From Circinella umbellata (taxonomy: Eukaryota > Mucoromycota > Mucoromycetes > Mucorales > Lichtheimiaceae), in the NCBI GenBank assembly GCA_025093555.1, contig JAIWNF010000055.1, forward strand, positions 186,001-250,000: 64,000 bases of DNA. The letters run 5' to 3'. Under the pieces are notes generated by a model. That model had not been told where the DNA came from, made no database searches, and saw only the letters and a list, made by a program, of their open reading frames with translations. The position numbers and the translations under genes were made by a program. Shown here in pieces: positions 1 to 13,262 of the stretch. Each line of letters starts with the position of its first letter. Position 1 is the stretch's first letter.

Positions 1-576
1 AAAATACGTTATAATAAAGTAATGAAATAGTTTACCTTCTTGATCATGTTGAGCAACTTCATTCAGTGAGATGATCTTCATTATTAATATTGAAAATAAT
101 AATATTTACGTAAGAAAGTTTACGTTCGAATGGTAAGAGAAAGAAAAGATTACACAAGTCAAATTGGGGAGGTTTATTTTGTAAAAGTAAATAAATGAAT
201 TATAAAGTAATAAAAATAGTAAATATATAATATCTGTAGCTAACAAGTTGATTCACAGTCCATGCAAAGTTTCTGAAGCTCTATAGAATATTTGTGAGAA
301 ATGTGCCAACAAATATGCTGAACGAAATAATGCAAAATCGGATAAATTATGCATCAAAACAAAGTTTCTCCCTTTTTTTAAAAAAATAAATAAATAAGAA
401 ATGGGGGTGGGGCTTTATTAAAATGCTGTCCCCATTAGTGGTATTAAAAATAAGATATTTTAAAAGTGCTGCACACATTTCTACAGTTAAATACATTAAT
501 ACGTAACTACTCTTTATTTTTGTAATGTATAATAAGAACCAATGCTAAAAAAACATTGCTATTGGAAAATGTAGTT
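1..576. other. AT-rich stretch, no gene seen
   Basis: This stretch lies downstream of the first GGT-like gene. It holds homopolymer A/T runs and no reading frame or splice pattern that I can support. It may contain that gene's 3' UTR. Confidence 0.5.
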
Positions 577-3374
577 TTAAAACTTAGAGAAAAGGTGTAA
601 GGGGATCGCTTGCCCATCACCTCGAGGATCACTTCCAGCAGCTAATACAACAATTGATGGTTTTGCAGTAATATCACGACCCCCATGTCTTTTTCGTGAA
701 CGAATAATTTGTCCACGACCAAAAACTGAACGGTCATATCCTTTGAAAAGTTGACAAGTATGTCCCATAGCTTCCAATTGCTTGATAGTTTCAGGTTCAA
801 TACCATCTTCGATACACACGATACAATCATTTAAGTTTGTAAGATTAACTGTAAAAGGATTGTCATCAAATGATGGAGGAGGAGAAACACAAATTCGTGG
901 AAGATCAAGAGTATGTTGCGGATTGGTAAGGTAGTGCATCAAATTCATAACAACTTGAACATGAGCTTGCGGCTGTGCGTATGCACCCATTACTATTTTT
1001 TTTTTTTTGATAAATCAACATACACTATTAGTATTATGTGATGCTCGCTCATGCCACAAAAAAAAGGGAAGGACTTTGTATCATTTATATATCACAAAAA
1101 ACAAATACCGTACCGCCGAAACAAGCTTCGAGTTCATGTTTGTAATCACCACCAACGCTTGTATGGGTCTTCCGTGTGAGCATTGCAGGCATCATAGTAT
1201 GGTACGGCCTTTTACTGGGACCAACGCAATTTGGATGGCCTTCAACTGAAAGAAAGTTGATGCCACGGTTATTAATAGGAAATCCACAATTCTCAGGAAC
1301 AATATGAGACTATATTTTATAGTAGTTGTTATACACCAAGAAAAAAGAGTCAACAATAAACATCCTATTAAAAAAAAAGAACAGAAAAAATGTTTACTTA
1401 CTCCAAAAGCATCACAATTTGAACCCTGAACAAAAAAAAAATAGGGAGTTACGTATAGGTTAGTTAACAAATATGATTTTTTTATTAATTACAGCCTGTA
1501 TCGACTTGCTATGCTGCTTTTACCATAAAACTACAGGCATTTCCGTCTTTATCAACAACAGAAAAATAAACCGTATCACTCGTCCTATCGGGATATCCTT
1601 TCTCAATCATGTTATTTCTCTTTTTAAAATTGATCGATTTGGCTCGTTCAGAAAGATATTCCTTGCTTAAAAGCTTTTTGGTAGCCACAGGCAAATATAC
1701 TTGAGGATCGGTGACATAGTAGCGAGTATCAGCAAATGCCAAACGCATGACCTCAATTAATATATGTAAGTACTCAGGAGAGTTATGTTTGAGCTTAGTA
1801 AAATCCAATCCATGTTCTTCTTCCAAAGCTTGGATAATACCAAGTGCCATTAATGCGGTCACACCTTGACTATTGGGTGGCATTTCCCAAATAGTCCAGT
1901 CATGATAATCAAAGGAGATTGGATCAACCATTTCAGATTCATGAGAAGCCAAATCTTTATGAGTCAATAATCCTCCACGAGTTTTGACAGCATCGACAAT
2001 GGCACCAGCAATACGGCCTTTATAAAATCCATCTTTACCTTCTGTAGCAATTGTTCTTAAAGCTCTACGTAATAAAGCAATAATCTTCAAATTAATAAGA
2101 TTTTGTCATAATGATTTAAGAAAAAAACACTTTGGTTGATAATTTACTCAGCGAGTTTAGGTAATTGCATTATTTCACCTTCAGCTGGAGAACGTATACC
2201 ATCGACTAACAAGTTGTCTTTATGATCGTTCATTTGCTTCAACATTTGCTCTCCTTGTTTCCACTACATAAAAAATTCAATTTATCGTGATTTTTTTTAT
2301 TCTTCTGGTTTTCGTATAAATTAACTCGTACGTACCAGGTACGATGCTATCTGACACACAGGAAAGCTGTAACATAATATATGTGTAACCAACAAAAGTT
2401 TTATTTATTAATTATTAGTGAGTTCATAATTATAACACAAATATTTGTTAAACATACCCGTTTTCAGCCAACTTAATAGCAGGTTGGAGTAAGGTTCCCA
2501 AATCCAACTTTCCGGATCCGAAATGTTCAACGGTATCGGCCCATGCAGCTACTGCACCAGGTACAGTAATCGCATGAATGCTAAAATTAGGAAGCGTTTC
2601 TCCTTCAAGTAGATTATGCTGCTTAAGATATTCAGTGGTGAGAGCTGCAGGAGTTCTGTTTCATATTTTAAGTTAACATTTAATTTTTGTAAAGCATTAA
2701 CTTTTTCCAGCATAATTGTTATCATAACATTTACCTTCCAGTGCCGTTTATGCCTTTAACAGTACCTTTCTTAGAATCATAGAATAAGCACGAAGCATCT
2801 CCTCCCAGACCTGTAGATCCGGGTTCTATACATACATATTTAAAATTATTTTAATCTTTTGACTATTTGATGTATTATGAATTAGCTACAATATAGAACC
2901 GAGTATATATATTTTTTGCTGTTTACCTGTTACGCTGAGAGTAGCAACTATATGATTAAAATAGAGTATGTTATATTTATATTATGATTAACACTAATAT
3001 TGTACATGTATATTATTCTCTTTTAAACGAAATATAGACTCTTAATATATACCAACTGCAACAGCTGCATCCTAGAGAAGAAGTAGTTAGTTATACAGTG
3101 GGGAGTTTATGTAAACTTGGACGTGCTTTTTCTGCATACACTTACAGCTGCATTTCCACCTTGACGAAGAATATCAACACCAACTTGTGTAGCAAGTGGT
3201 TGCCTAACATCAGCAATCAACATTCATAGTAATTGTATTAGCTCTTTTTTTTTTACTTTATCAGTCAGTGAGTAGGCAGAAAAAAGAAGAATGGACATAC
3301 GACGTTGAAACCATCCCATGAACTCCGTGTACAACAGAACGACGGGAAGTGTATGGTAGAGTAGACGAGGACAT
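577..3374 (-). CDS. Gamma-glutamyltranspeptidase-like protein, copy 1 (12 exons)
   Basis: GGT/Ntn-hydrolase family; the likely role is cleavage or transfer of gamma-glutamyl groups from glutathione-type substrates. Exons (minus): 3301-3374, 3146-3203, 3053-3071, 2927-2947, 2735-2825, 2458-2655, 2336-2366, 2148-2263, 1524-2064, 1402-1425, 1114-1309, 577-992. They sum to 1785 nt, giving 594 aa in frame. The start is the ATG at 3372-3374 ([20 protein letters not shown]). The large exon carries the small-subunit start [16 protein letters not shown], whose T is the expected catalytic threonine. The last exons carry GPSKRPYHT and [15 protein letters not shown]. No signal peptide is visible, so a cytosolic or organellar location is possible. 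Exon structure matches copy 2 at 17.6 kb almost base for base. The C-terminus is odd: after GDGQA it ends IPLHLFSKF instead of the usual short GW ending. Confidence 0.9.
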
Positions 3375-3840
3375 TATTCAGCTATATCAATTTTCTTGCT
3401 ATTTGTAATATTTTTATAATTCAATTTAATATACATAAGATTCTCTTATTTATACTGTATTCATAGGAGAGAAAAAAATGGGGGGGGGGGGTAAATGCAA
3501 GCACGTTTCTGGTGTTCAGAAAATGCCATAAAAGCTCACATGAATAGTTCTGCACCATAAAATGTTTATGTCAGTCTACGCCCATTTGTTTGATTCTTGC
3601 AGCACTAATTTAAATTACGTACCAAAATAAAATAAAATAGAAAACCATTCCGAATGCGTGCAGAAAAAGAATTAAGGAGTAACGTCAACATGGTTTTGTG
3701 CTATTTTTATTGCGACTCGGTAAGAAATGTATTGTTTCACGAGCGCATATTAACTATTCTTGATCGCTTTATCATTTTTTTCTTTGCTATTTAATTTTGT
3801 CATATCTTCTTAATACATCACTGTCATTTGATATATCTAG

Positions 3841-4005
3841 TATGACTACTAGTAACCAATCTCTAAGTAAACATTTGAATGTCAAAAAAAGTAAGCCACA
3901 GCAACAACAACATAATAGAAATAAAAATACATCCTCTCTCAAGAACCAATATATGCATAATGATCACAAGAGTATAATATCAGATATAAGGGATGACAGA
4001 AGATA
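3841..4005 (+). CDS. Small hypothetical ORF, low support
   Basis: An ATG-started frame of 54 residues, rich in Gln, Asn and Ser (MTTSNQSLSKHL...), lies divergent from GGT copy 1. It could be an initial exon, since an acceptor-like tataataatag is at 4060-4070, but no donor gives an open continuation. I do not recognise it, and it may be chance. Confidence 0.2.
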
Positions 4006-4572
4006 ATACTAATAATAACAAAGCATCTTTTTCACTGTTAACATTTTTTTATTTCCTATAATAATAGAAGCAGCTATAAAAGTAAACAATAATAATGTAG
4101 AGCAACATGCCCAGATGATACGGAAGAAATAGAACCGAATGATAACAAGAAATTTCATCAGTAGTTCATTATGCCTGTAACCAGTTCTTCTATCCCAAAA
4201 CAAAAAATATCACCATTACTTCACAAGAATAGAGAGCAATATTTTTCATCAAGTACAAAGTGAATTGTATTTAGTATTGTGCTCGTATTGCAAATTTTGT
4301 AAGTTTTTATTTCATTTTATAGTATACGTAGTATATATATATATATTGGGAAAACAATATTCAATAAAAAAAATATAATGGAATTGTTTTTGTTTATATT
4401 TAGGGACCAGGCATCAACGAATGCATTTGTAATATCTTTTTGTTTTTAGTGTTGCTTGTTTACCTTACATACAACATATTTATACACAATTAACCTTAAT
4501 CGCCGTTTATCCTAGTTATGATAGTATCCTGCATTACCAGAAATTCAAAAGGATTTAAACACGACCCCCACA

Positions 4573-4946
4573 ATGGCAAACGCTATTGGTAAGTTTCATA
4601 TCCCAATTTTGTACTACATCCTGGTACTTTGTGCTTCATGTTTTTCTTTTTATGATAAGTTACGTATGTTGAGTAAATATTAATATGTAGTGGCAATCCA
4701 ATCGCTTTTGTCCGGATTATTGGTATGTAATATGCATATGTGTGTTATTGATCTGTTTTTCGACGCTCAGATAATTAATAAAAAAAATGACTTACGTATT
4801 AACATAATAGAGCGCAATATGGGCATCATATTCATCCCAATATGGTACTGTATAATTATAGTGATATATTAATATGAGAATCTAAAAAAAATAATGATTA
4901 AATGCTTTTTTTTTCTCCAATAAAACATCAGGTTATTACATATTAG
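4573..4946 (+). CDS. Candidate three-exon micro-gene for a 20-residue hydrophobic peptide
   Basis: Exon 4573-4588 starts with an ATG in good context (cacaATGG) and ends at GTAAGT. Exon 4691-4722 follows a TAG acceptor and ends at GTATGT. Exon 4932-4946 follows a CAG acceptor and reaches TAG. The 63 nt join in frame as MANAIVAIQSLLSGLLVITY, a length and hydrophobicity that would fit one membrane helix. Both donors match fungal consensus well. I do not recognise the peptide. It could instead be the spliced start of a longer gene, a remnant, or coincidence. Confidence 0.3.
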
Positions 4947-6197
4947 GTCCATAGCAACGATTTTTTTATACAGTAATAACAAAAATAAGAATACAATAAT
5001 AGAATTACTTCTCAGTTCCTCCAAATTTAATCTTTGCTTAAGAGCTACGTATCATAATGAACTAATAGTATTTTTATAAAACTTTTTGAAACTTTTTTTA
5101 AATACCAAAATAAGTAGTATATGACATCTAATAAAATAAAGTATAATAAAAAATGCAAATGTTTTTTTACGTACGTAGCTGTTATAAAAATGATCAAATT
5201 ACTTAAAGTCATAAACTTCAGTTAAGATGATGTTACGTACGTACGTAGTACTTTGATTTTTACTTATTTCAATGATTTTCTATACATAAAAAATTTTATA
5301 AAATTAAAGTGAAAATATGAAAAAAAGAAGCAAAAAAGCTAATATAATATAGACAGCATAAATGAAGATAATAAATGTGCTATGACAAGTATTTGCAACG
5401 AATTAATAAAAAAAAGTATGAAACAGTCTTACAAAATACAATATATACAATAATTCTTTATTATATAGAAGCAAATACATGGGAACATGAAATGTAGGAA
5501 TTAATACGTAATACGTAATTTAGGAATATTTAGAGTTACATTACGTATGCCACACATTGCTAGATAGGTACAACACGGAAATGAGGCAAATAATTCTGAA
5601 AAAAAAAGAAACGGATATGTATGGCATTCTTACTACCATAAGATTGTTGTTGTTATGGGATCGTTACTATGGAGCTACTACTACTAACTAAGAAATACGA
5701 ATATAAAATAACTCCTTCAAAAATCTATAATAACTTTTTATTCATTAGCTATTCTTCTATAATGCCCTAAACTCGATTAGACGGTTCTACTTTTTATACT
5801 ATGCTCTACTACATATCAATTGCTGGTTTTCAAAATCATAAGGCTAAAAAAGAGTAAATCTATAATAATAATACATAATTACTATAGTAAATCAGTAATA
5901 AAAACAACTGTAACTTCTGATACAATTATTCTTTTGTAATGAAATATATACTATTTGATAGCCCTGCATTTTCTCTATTATATAATGAACTCTATTTTTT
6001 ATTATATGTTTATCAGTAATTCAAAAACATATACCTAACAACATGTTTCTAAATAAGGTTTTTTGAGTTTTTTGGGTTTTTTTTGTTCTTCTTGATGAAT
6101 TAACATGAACATGAAGAAGATAACGGTTGTGAGTTGAGTTGTTAAGGGGCAGGGGAATAATTTTATATAGTAATGTTAAATTATAAAATCTTCATCA

Positions 6198-8470
6198 TCA
6201 AGAGTTTTCATTAATAAAACTCATCATTCTTTGTGGTGTGGTAGTAATCGTCTGGGGAGTAGTGGTAGTTGTAGACATATAATCAGGAGAAGGTCCACTA
6301 TTAATGGAATAAGATGGTAAAGGTGTTCCTCGTTGTGAGTTGTCATCTTCATCATCATATACAAATAAAAGCTCTGCGTTTCTTCTTGCTATTTCTTGTT
6401 CAATTAGATATTGAATATAATCATTGGTAAATACCCATACTCGCTCAAAGTAATCTAAAAATAAAGTATACATTCTATATTAGTAACAAGTAATCACAGA
6501 GAGTGTTTTCTTTTCATTTTTCTTACCAATGATAGTAGAATGTGTTTCATTATTCTTCTTCTTTTGTAATTCCATTTCACGCCTAGCAACAGATGTATAT
6601 ATTGACCATATTCTTCCTATTTGCTTAATGTGATCATAACCTTGTCCTTTTAAAACATGTAAGTTCATTACAGAGTCGATCCACTCAATCCAATTTCGAA
6701 TCCTATTGCGTGGTGGTTGATGCGTTTCTTCCTCCGCTGACGAAGATTTTTGAAGTAATACTATGATCTGATCAACTATAAATATTCATACATACGGATA
6801 CAGATAAAAGTGTCAAAAATTATAAATTTATATAAAACATGACAACAACACGACTTTTACACTGATTACATTGTTCACCAATAACAGTATTCTTATTTCC
6901 TATAATCCATCCGGCTCGATCGGATATATTATGAAGATCTATCTGTCGCCACATCTCCAGCATACTATCTCCATGTTCTAATAATACTTGATTTGATGCT
7001 TGGGCTAGAAAATTGAGATGAATGATACGTTCCAATTTTGTACTAAATATCTTTGCAACTAAACTTATTAAATATGTTGTTATTGTGTAGACTAAATAAG
7101 TAAGATTATATCCAATGAATGACGGGAACAACGATCAAAAGAAAGAAAATACGTAATCAAAATATTTATGATGGGGGGGGGGCGGAGGAGGGTTTCAAAC
7201 TTACCAGCCAACTTGTTATCAACTAATTCTTGAGGATATCTTTGTCTCAAAGCTATAGGTATGATGTCAAGTAAAGTAGAACTCCATTCAGAAAGACGTG
7301 ATGGAATGATAGAGATATCAACTTCCGTATCAATCGTTGGATAATAGAATGAAATGATTGCCTAAGTTAATTAAAAAAAAAAAAAAGACCAATTCTACAT
7401 CAGTTAAACTATTTCTTTTGTTAAAATTATGGGGGTTACCCAAACATACATCATAAAAAATACAATCCCAGCTACAAACTACTTCAATCATATTTGCATC
7501 TGATTGTAATAATTCATGCATATCATGAGGTATATTTTCATAAAATGTAATTATTGATTCGCGGACCTAGAATAATAATAAAAAAAAGTACACACACAGG
7601 CACAAGTGTACCATATCATCCCAATTATTATTCTTTTTCAAATTATATAAAAAAAATGAATCAAAGGAATTACACACACATTTTGGTCGGTATTGATTAA
7701 TTGCAGCTGTTGTTGACAATGTTGATAGTATATTGATGATATATCTGTTGCTGTATTGTCACATAGGTATGATATCATGGATGGCATTGATAATGGAGGT
7801 ATTACATCATTAATAACATTTTGTGGTTCATCTTGTTGTTGTACCTGTTGTCCATCGACTGGTTGTTGCTTTGATGCTCTATTTATGTTACGATATACAA
7901 ATACAAAACAAGTAAGAAAAAAAAATCTTAAACGATACATATGTAAGAAATAACATACTCATTATCAGTATCAACATTCATCATCTCATTATTGTCCCAC
8001 GTAGAACCGTCCGCTGCTGATACCCGTGAGTTTGTTGGCGTTGTTGTTGAAGACGGTGGATCGATTTGTGTAATACCACAATAATAATACTTTGATTGAC
8101 CTCGATTACCTAGACGACGCGCTTTAATTTTAGGGAATACGGATCGTACTAACTTTCCAAACGTTGCTGAATTCACGGGTGGTTTGACAGCTGTACGTTG
8201 TTGACTATATTGTTGTTGATAACGTTCATAGACACTTGCACGAGGTATACCAGTAATGTTTGAATTGTCCATTTGTGTTGTCAAGCATTCTCGATAATTG
8301 TCTCTAAGCCTAGAATTGTTTGTTCCTGATTAAAAAAAAGTTTTCCTTCCCTTCAATTATACGTATATATTATTTTATACCGGAAACACGGAAAAAAAAA
8401 AGTTGTCTCTTTACCATTGAATGGTTGTTTCGTGTTCAGCTGGAAGCGATCGGTTTTGAGCTGGTGGCAT
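6198..8470 (-). CDS. RFX-family winged-helix transcription factor
   Basis: Nuclear DNA-binding regulator of the RFX family, whose known fungal members include yeast Rfx1/Crt1 and fission yeast Sak1. Exon 1 (8415-8470) begins at an ATG preceded by an in-frame stop. Exon 2 (7959-8309) carries the DNA-binding domain: the join gives IQWLRDNYRECL, followed by IPRASVYERY, SATFGKLVRSVFPKI and RRLGNRGQSKYYYCGI, the hallmark recognition-helix segment. The next exons encode a Gln-rich linker (about 7690-7890) and helical segments (about 6520-7570) in the position of the conserved RFX C-terminal regions. The last exon ends SFINENS with TGA at 6198. Exon 2 needs acceptor attctag at 8310-8316; a nearer upstream AG would give a stop. 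The target genes cannot be told from this window. Confidence 0.88.
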
Positions 8471-8797
8471 TTGTTACAAAAGAAAACACTCCCTCATACA
8501 TAAAGATAGTTTGTATCTTAATTTTAACGTGTAATAGGGTCAATCAAAATGACAACAGCGACAACAATACAAATGGAGTTTATTTCAATGTCACGCTATT
8601 ATAAGTTTTTTTAAATAGGAAAAGGAAAAGGAAAGAAAAAAGACAGGTTAAAATTCTCGAAACTAATAATAGTATGTGACACAAAAACATGCAAAAAGAA
8701 AAATTATATTGTGTGTATTTAAAAAGAAAAGAATGAAACTATTTACAAATGCATTTGTATTATATCAACTATAAACTAGCTAAAGGAATGAATTGGA
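8471..8797. promoter_or_regulatory. Spacer between ORC5 3' end and RFX gene start
   Basis: These 327 bases hold the presumed RFX promoter and 5' UTR and the ORC5 3' UTR, since both genes are on the minus strand. No TATA box or defined factor site can be assigned with confidence. Confidence 0.4.
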
Positions 8798-11009
8798 TCA
8801 ATTGAAATCGTATAGATATTTATCGATTTCAAAGCGTACACTTTTCGCAACAGCTCTAATGAATTCAAAACTAACATTACACTTGAATTTAGCTCCATCC
8901 AAACGATCCATATTATTAGCTCGTACTAATAATCGTAATGTCGTTAAGCTTGTAATCTATAGAGGAATATTTTAAATCAATACCATGATAACTTTATATA
9001 CTATTTTAGTTGTATGTTTTTACCTGTGTCTGAACATCAATTGAATCTTCTAATGAATCATCAATAATACTATAAAAGATAGCAAGCATACGTTCCATGG
9101 GAAATGCTTTAGGTCCCAGTAATTGAGGTCGCATCTAATTAAAATAACAGAAATAAATTTCCTTGAACATTACTTCCCTTTTTTGATGTATATTTATTTA
9201 CCTTTCCACCTCCTTGATCTGCTTTTGATTTACGGGTACCTCCACCTTTCTTTCTAGTACGTGCTTCTCCTACTTTGGAAAAATATCGAACATCATATCG
9301 AGCAGGATTATAGGATGCTAAATAGGATGCCAAAAGTAGGAATTTGGTATAATAAGGCAAGTCAAATTCACCTAACAAAAATATATATCATAGCTTGTGA
9401 GTCGATGTAACCACGTATAGAAGGGATATATATATATATGTCACATAAACATTTGTATTAACCTTTTTCACGAGCTAAATTTCTTGTTAAAAGTGCCATA
9501 TTTGCATCCCTATCTGTATCATTTAAATCATCTAATCGTTGTGTTTCTCGATTCCATTCAACACTTGAAATTTCACGTAAATATAATTTATCTGTTGCTT
9601 GTGCAAAATAAGGTTGTGAATACTTTAAAAGTTTTGCTTTTTCATGTATTTGAACTATAAAAAGTTATACAGGATGGATGCCATTAAATTACCAGTAATT
9701 ACTACTACTACAGCTACTACCAAAGTCCTCCCCCTCCCTCATTTTCTATATATATATATATATCTGACTGTTCAGTCCCAAAATTAAAATAAATTACCTT
9801 GACGATCTCGAATTGGTTTAATATATAATGGAAACAATAGAGCGGCAATATATTTGAGTTCATTGATATCTTTACAGTTATGATTAAAAATTGTATAAAT
9901 CACATCACAAAATCCATTGAAAAATTCGTTATCTAATTCCACGTATTCAGGCTCTGCTTTATTCACTTCTTCATTATCATCATCGTCATCCTCTGTTTGA
10001 CGAAGTTCAATACGACGATCAGTGGATGCAAACAAGAGTTGTAATATTTGAAGAGTATCTTCTTTTGTATATTCAGAAAATCGTATATACAGTGGTTCAT
10101 AAGCACCTCCTTTTACTTTAAATTTTTCGAATACAATCGTACTAAGTAAAATCACACAAATATTACGCCCAGTCTATGTAAATATATTATATTAAGTTTA
10201 ATTATTATAATAAAACTGACAAACCAATAAATAAATAAAAGTAGTTACCATTTCAGATAATCGTAACAATACTGGTAATAAATTAGGTCCCATATCACGA
10301 AGTCTTTCTGCACGATCCAATATCTATCATTGCATATATGTAATTTTAATTCATAAACACCCCATATATTTATATATTTATATATTATCCATTTATTAGT
10401 TACCAAATAATGGGTTTCATCCATTCCAATTTGAACCACTTTATCTTCTTGTAACATAACTCCTTCTTGAATTATCTTGACAAATTGATGAACGTTATCG
10501 ATACGACATACAGCTGTAAAATGATTTTCAACAGAAGGTACCCAATGACACCATTGATTTAAAGCATGTTCAAAGATCATACGTGGTGTATGACTTTCAA
10601 CACAGTTAATAAATGCCCATTGAGATCGACTCAAGGATTTTTCAAAAATAGCGCGTACAACACTTGTTTTGCCTGAAGAAGGATGTCCATAAATAAAAAT
10701 ACTAGGTACAATACGATCTTGAGGCTTTTTTTTTTAATTGAAGAAATGTTTGAATTATATTTACAATAATTAATAATAAAAAAATGCATCGATCCATTTT
10801 TTTAAGGTACAACTCCAAATGGTATTATATAATATACTTCATTTTCTTTCTCTCTCTCTCTCTCACACACATATACACAAACAGCACAAGTATATTGTAT
10901 AAAATTTTCTAACCTTTCCCATAAGGCCAAATAAGGTTGTGATTTGTTTTGATCTTCCAGGAAACTGACATGATAATTCCTGTTGAATCGAAAAAGTCCT
11001 TTGTGTCAT
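8798..11009 (-). CDS. ORC5: Origin recognition complex subunit 5 (ORC5)
   Basis: AAA+ subunit of the nuclear origin recognition complex. The first exon starts at the ATG at 11007-11009 and encodes [20 protein letters not shown], the typical ORC5 N-terminus. The next exon carries [19 protein letters not shown], a Walker A motif (GHPSSGKT). Later exons include [20 protein letters not shown] (about 10250-10325), the AAA+ lid region (9784-10155), and the C-terminal winged-helix part [18 protein letters not shown] (about 9320-9378), [20 protein letters not shown], and [20 protein letters not shown], ending DFN with TGA at 8798. A Lys/Gly-rich loop (9200-9300) sits where ORC5 proteins have a basic insertion. 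There are about nine exons; outer coordinates are firm, some inner splice sites approximate. Confidence 0.92.
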
Positions 11010-11200
11010 TTTGTCTTGACGGAAAGAAGAAAAAAAAAAAAGAAAAAAATCAAGCAGGTTTACAAAAAAATAAAAAGTCAGGTTTCTTTTTCTTTTTTTT
11101 TATGCACTTATTGTATAATATGCTTATAATTTAGAAATATAATAGATAATAAGAAATCCTAATAGAGTAATAATAGTAGTAATAGTAGTAGTAATAAGAA

Positions 11201-12744
11201 TCAATCATACACTTTCAATTCGAGCTAAATCAAAATTATATAAATGTTAGTATATATATATATATGAATTAATATAGTAAGAAACTACTAATTTATTACT
11301 TACGAATAGATAAGCACATCGAATTGGATTAGATATTGATATACCATGTTGATGATACAAGGTCTCATTTTCAGTTTCAATAAATTTCAATAAACGTCGA
11401 ATACACTTTTCATTTTAAAAAGAAATGATTATGTTGTACGTTAGTTAAATACAATCCATATAACAGAGGATATATATCAGCTCTTTGTCTCTTTTTATTT
11501 AAATTACCAGTTGATAATGAGTAGAAAATAATATAGGCCAAGTATAAATAGTCAGACATTCCATAACATTATCAAATACAACTTTCCATGAAACTTGTTC
11601 TGCTTCTTCTAAAAGTTGATTTATACCATCTATGGTATGTTGAAACTGTTCGGGTGTAATCTAAAAATATAATTGTTTTATTATATATTATTTTAAACTT
11701 TCATTCTTATTCTTCTTCTTATTGTTATTATACTTACTCGTCCAGCTAAAATTGGAGGATAATCATTAGAAAATCGAGTAATACCATCACCTCGTGAATA
11801 ATCACGATTTATTCGAATAGCTTTATCAGGAACTCGTTTAGAAATATCAATAATTTGATGATCTATGGGTTGTTGTTGTTGCTGTTCTTGTTGTGTAGAA
11901 GACGACGTAGGTGGCATCGATGAGAGTGTTGCCATTGCATTATGATTGTTGCATTCGTTGGTTAATGTATTATTATTAATGATCTCCGTATTCGATTCAA
12001 TAGCAGTAATAGTTGTTATAGTTGTTATAGGTGTATTATTATTATTGTTGTTGTTGTTGTCAATCGATATTAATGATTCGTTATTATTATTATTATTACT
12101 AAAGTAGTGTTGTTGTTGTACAACTAAAATATATAATTTTAATAATTGAAAATGAACAAAATGAATGAATAAAAGTAAAAAGTAAAATATATATATATAT
12201 ATAAAAAAAGGAGAAAGCAGGAGAAGAAAATAGACGAATAAAAAGAGAGTGAAAATGAAAGGAAGGAGGGAAGGGGGGTGGGAAGAGTGGTTAAGGCGTT
12301 TATAAGAAGAAAAAACAAAAAAATTCCGTAAACCATGTGGGGTTTGATAAAGATTTTTCTCTTACTTGTTATGTCTTGCTTTTGTTGTTTAGGATCAATT
12401 AATAAATTATCATCATAATAATAAGATGAATTAATTGATAAAAGAGGTGTAGTATCTAAAGATAATGCTTTTCGATGTTGACGAAGAAATGCACTTCCAC
12501 TACAATTTCTTAAAAGAGAAGATGAATGATTTCCATTAATAGTTGAATGTCTTCTTTTTGTTTCATTATCGTCTATTTGTTGTTGTTGTTGTTGCTGTGG
12601 TTGTTGAAATAGGGGTGATACTGATGAATAATGATGATAATGAACACATGGTCTTGTTGTATCAATAGTATGTCTCTTAATACTTTTATTATGTCGATCA
12701 CCTATACCCTTGTTTTCAATGAAGCCACTATCATCATTATTCAT
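11201..12744 (-). CDS. Erf4 / golgin subfamily A7-like palmitoyltransferase subunit
   Basis: Known Erf4/GCP16 proteins partner a DHHC palmitoyltransferase (Erf2) that modifies Ras at the ER/Golgi. The N-terminal half is low-complexity (Gln, Asn, Ser runs; exon from ATG 12742-12744 to about 12367, then about 11740-12125 with poly-Asn). The conserved domain starts at IRINRDYSRGDGITRFSN and continues across introns with EQFQHTIDGINQLLEEAEQV, then FDNVMECLTIYTWPI and RLLKFIETENETLYHQHGI, ending YLFLELKVYD with TGA at 11201. The RDYSRG, TRF and hydrophobic helix pattern is diagnostic of the Erf4 domain. A head-to-tail neighbour of ORC5, with 191 bp between them. Confidence 0.85.
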
Positions 12745-12783
12745 TCGGTTTATTACAGAATATTTTAAGTTTTACTTTTCTTT

Positions 12784-12978
12784 TTATATAAGAGTAACAA
12801 AAAAAAGAAAAAAAAAAAGTTTGTGGAAAAAGAGAAAAAGTAATTTTATAAGAACAACTTTCTCTCCTTTCTGATATTCACCCCACAAAGAATCCAAATT
12901 TTGTTCATGAGGTCCCAAATATATATAATAACCCGGTTCTCTCGTACGACCATTTGTAGCTAAATTTATATTCTTCAC
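12784..12978 (-). CDS. Unassigned short ORF between chitinase and Erf4-like gene
   Basis: A 64-codon frame begins MKNINLATNGRTREPGYYIY and continues GPHEQNLDSLWGEYQKGEK before a poly-Phe/Leu tail that looks non-coding. The sequence aatttag just before CTACAAATGG would serve as a splice acceptor, so this may be an exon of a neighbouring transcript. I could not join it convincingly to either flanking gene, and I do not recognise it. Confidence 0.25.
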   Translation of the reverse strand: MKNINLATNGRTREPGYYIYLGPHEQNLDSLWGEYQKGEKVVLIKLLFLFFHKLFFFLFFVTLI

Positions 12979-13104
12979 ACCCCTCTTTTCTGATTCTCAC
13001 ATCATATTCATATAATACTAATGATTATTTATTTATTATCAATAACACATAGAAGATATCAACCTCTAAACTATAATATGAACACAAATAATAATTCTTC
13101 CTTA

Positions 13105-13219
13105 TTATGCAGCACAAGAACCTATATAAATAGTAAAATAAAATCAGTTCATTGCTTTTTCTTTTCTCTCTTTCTTTCTCTCTCTCTTTTTTAATATTAT
13201 TATTATTAATAACAAATAA

Positions 13220-13262
<43 letters not shown>

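Larger units (their letters stand above)
3375..6197. other. Intergenic region, gene-poor
   Basis: A 2.8 kb AT-rich stretch between the 5' end of GGT copy 1 and the 3' end of the RFX gene. It contains a G-run at 3479-3490, several TACGTA words (around 5170, 5234 and 5505) and two weak coding candidates listed separately. Nothing else can be supported. Confidence 0.5.

Noticed and set aside
577..3374. GGT copy 1 first looked like a broken pseudogene because its frames are short and scattered
   Set aside because: All 12 exons join in frame with consensus splice sites and the same structure as copy 2, so it is treated as a gene.
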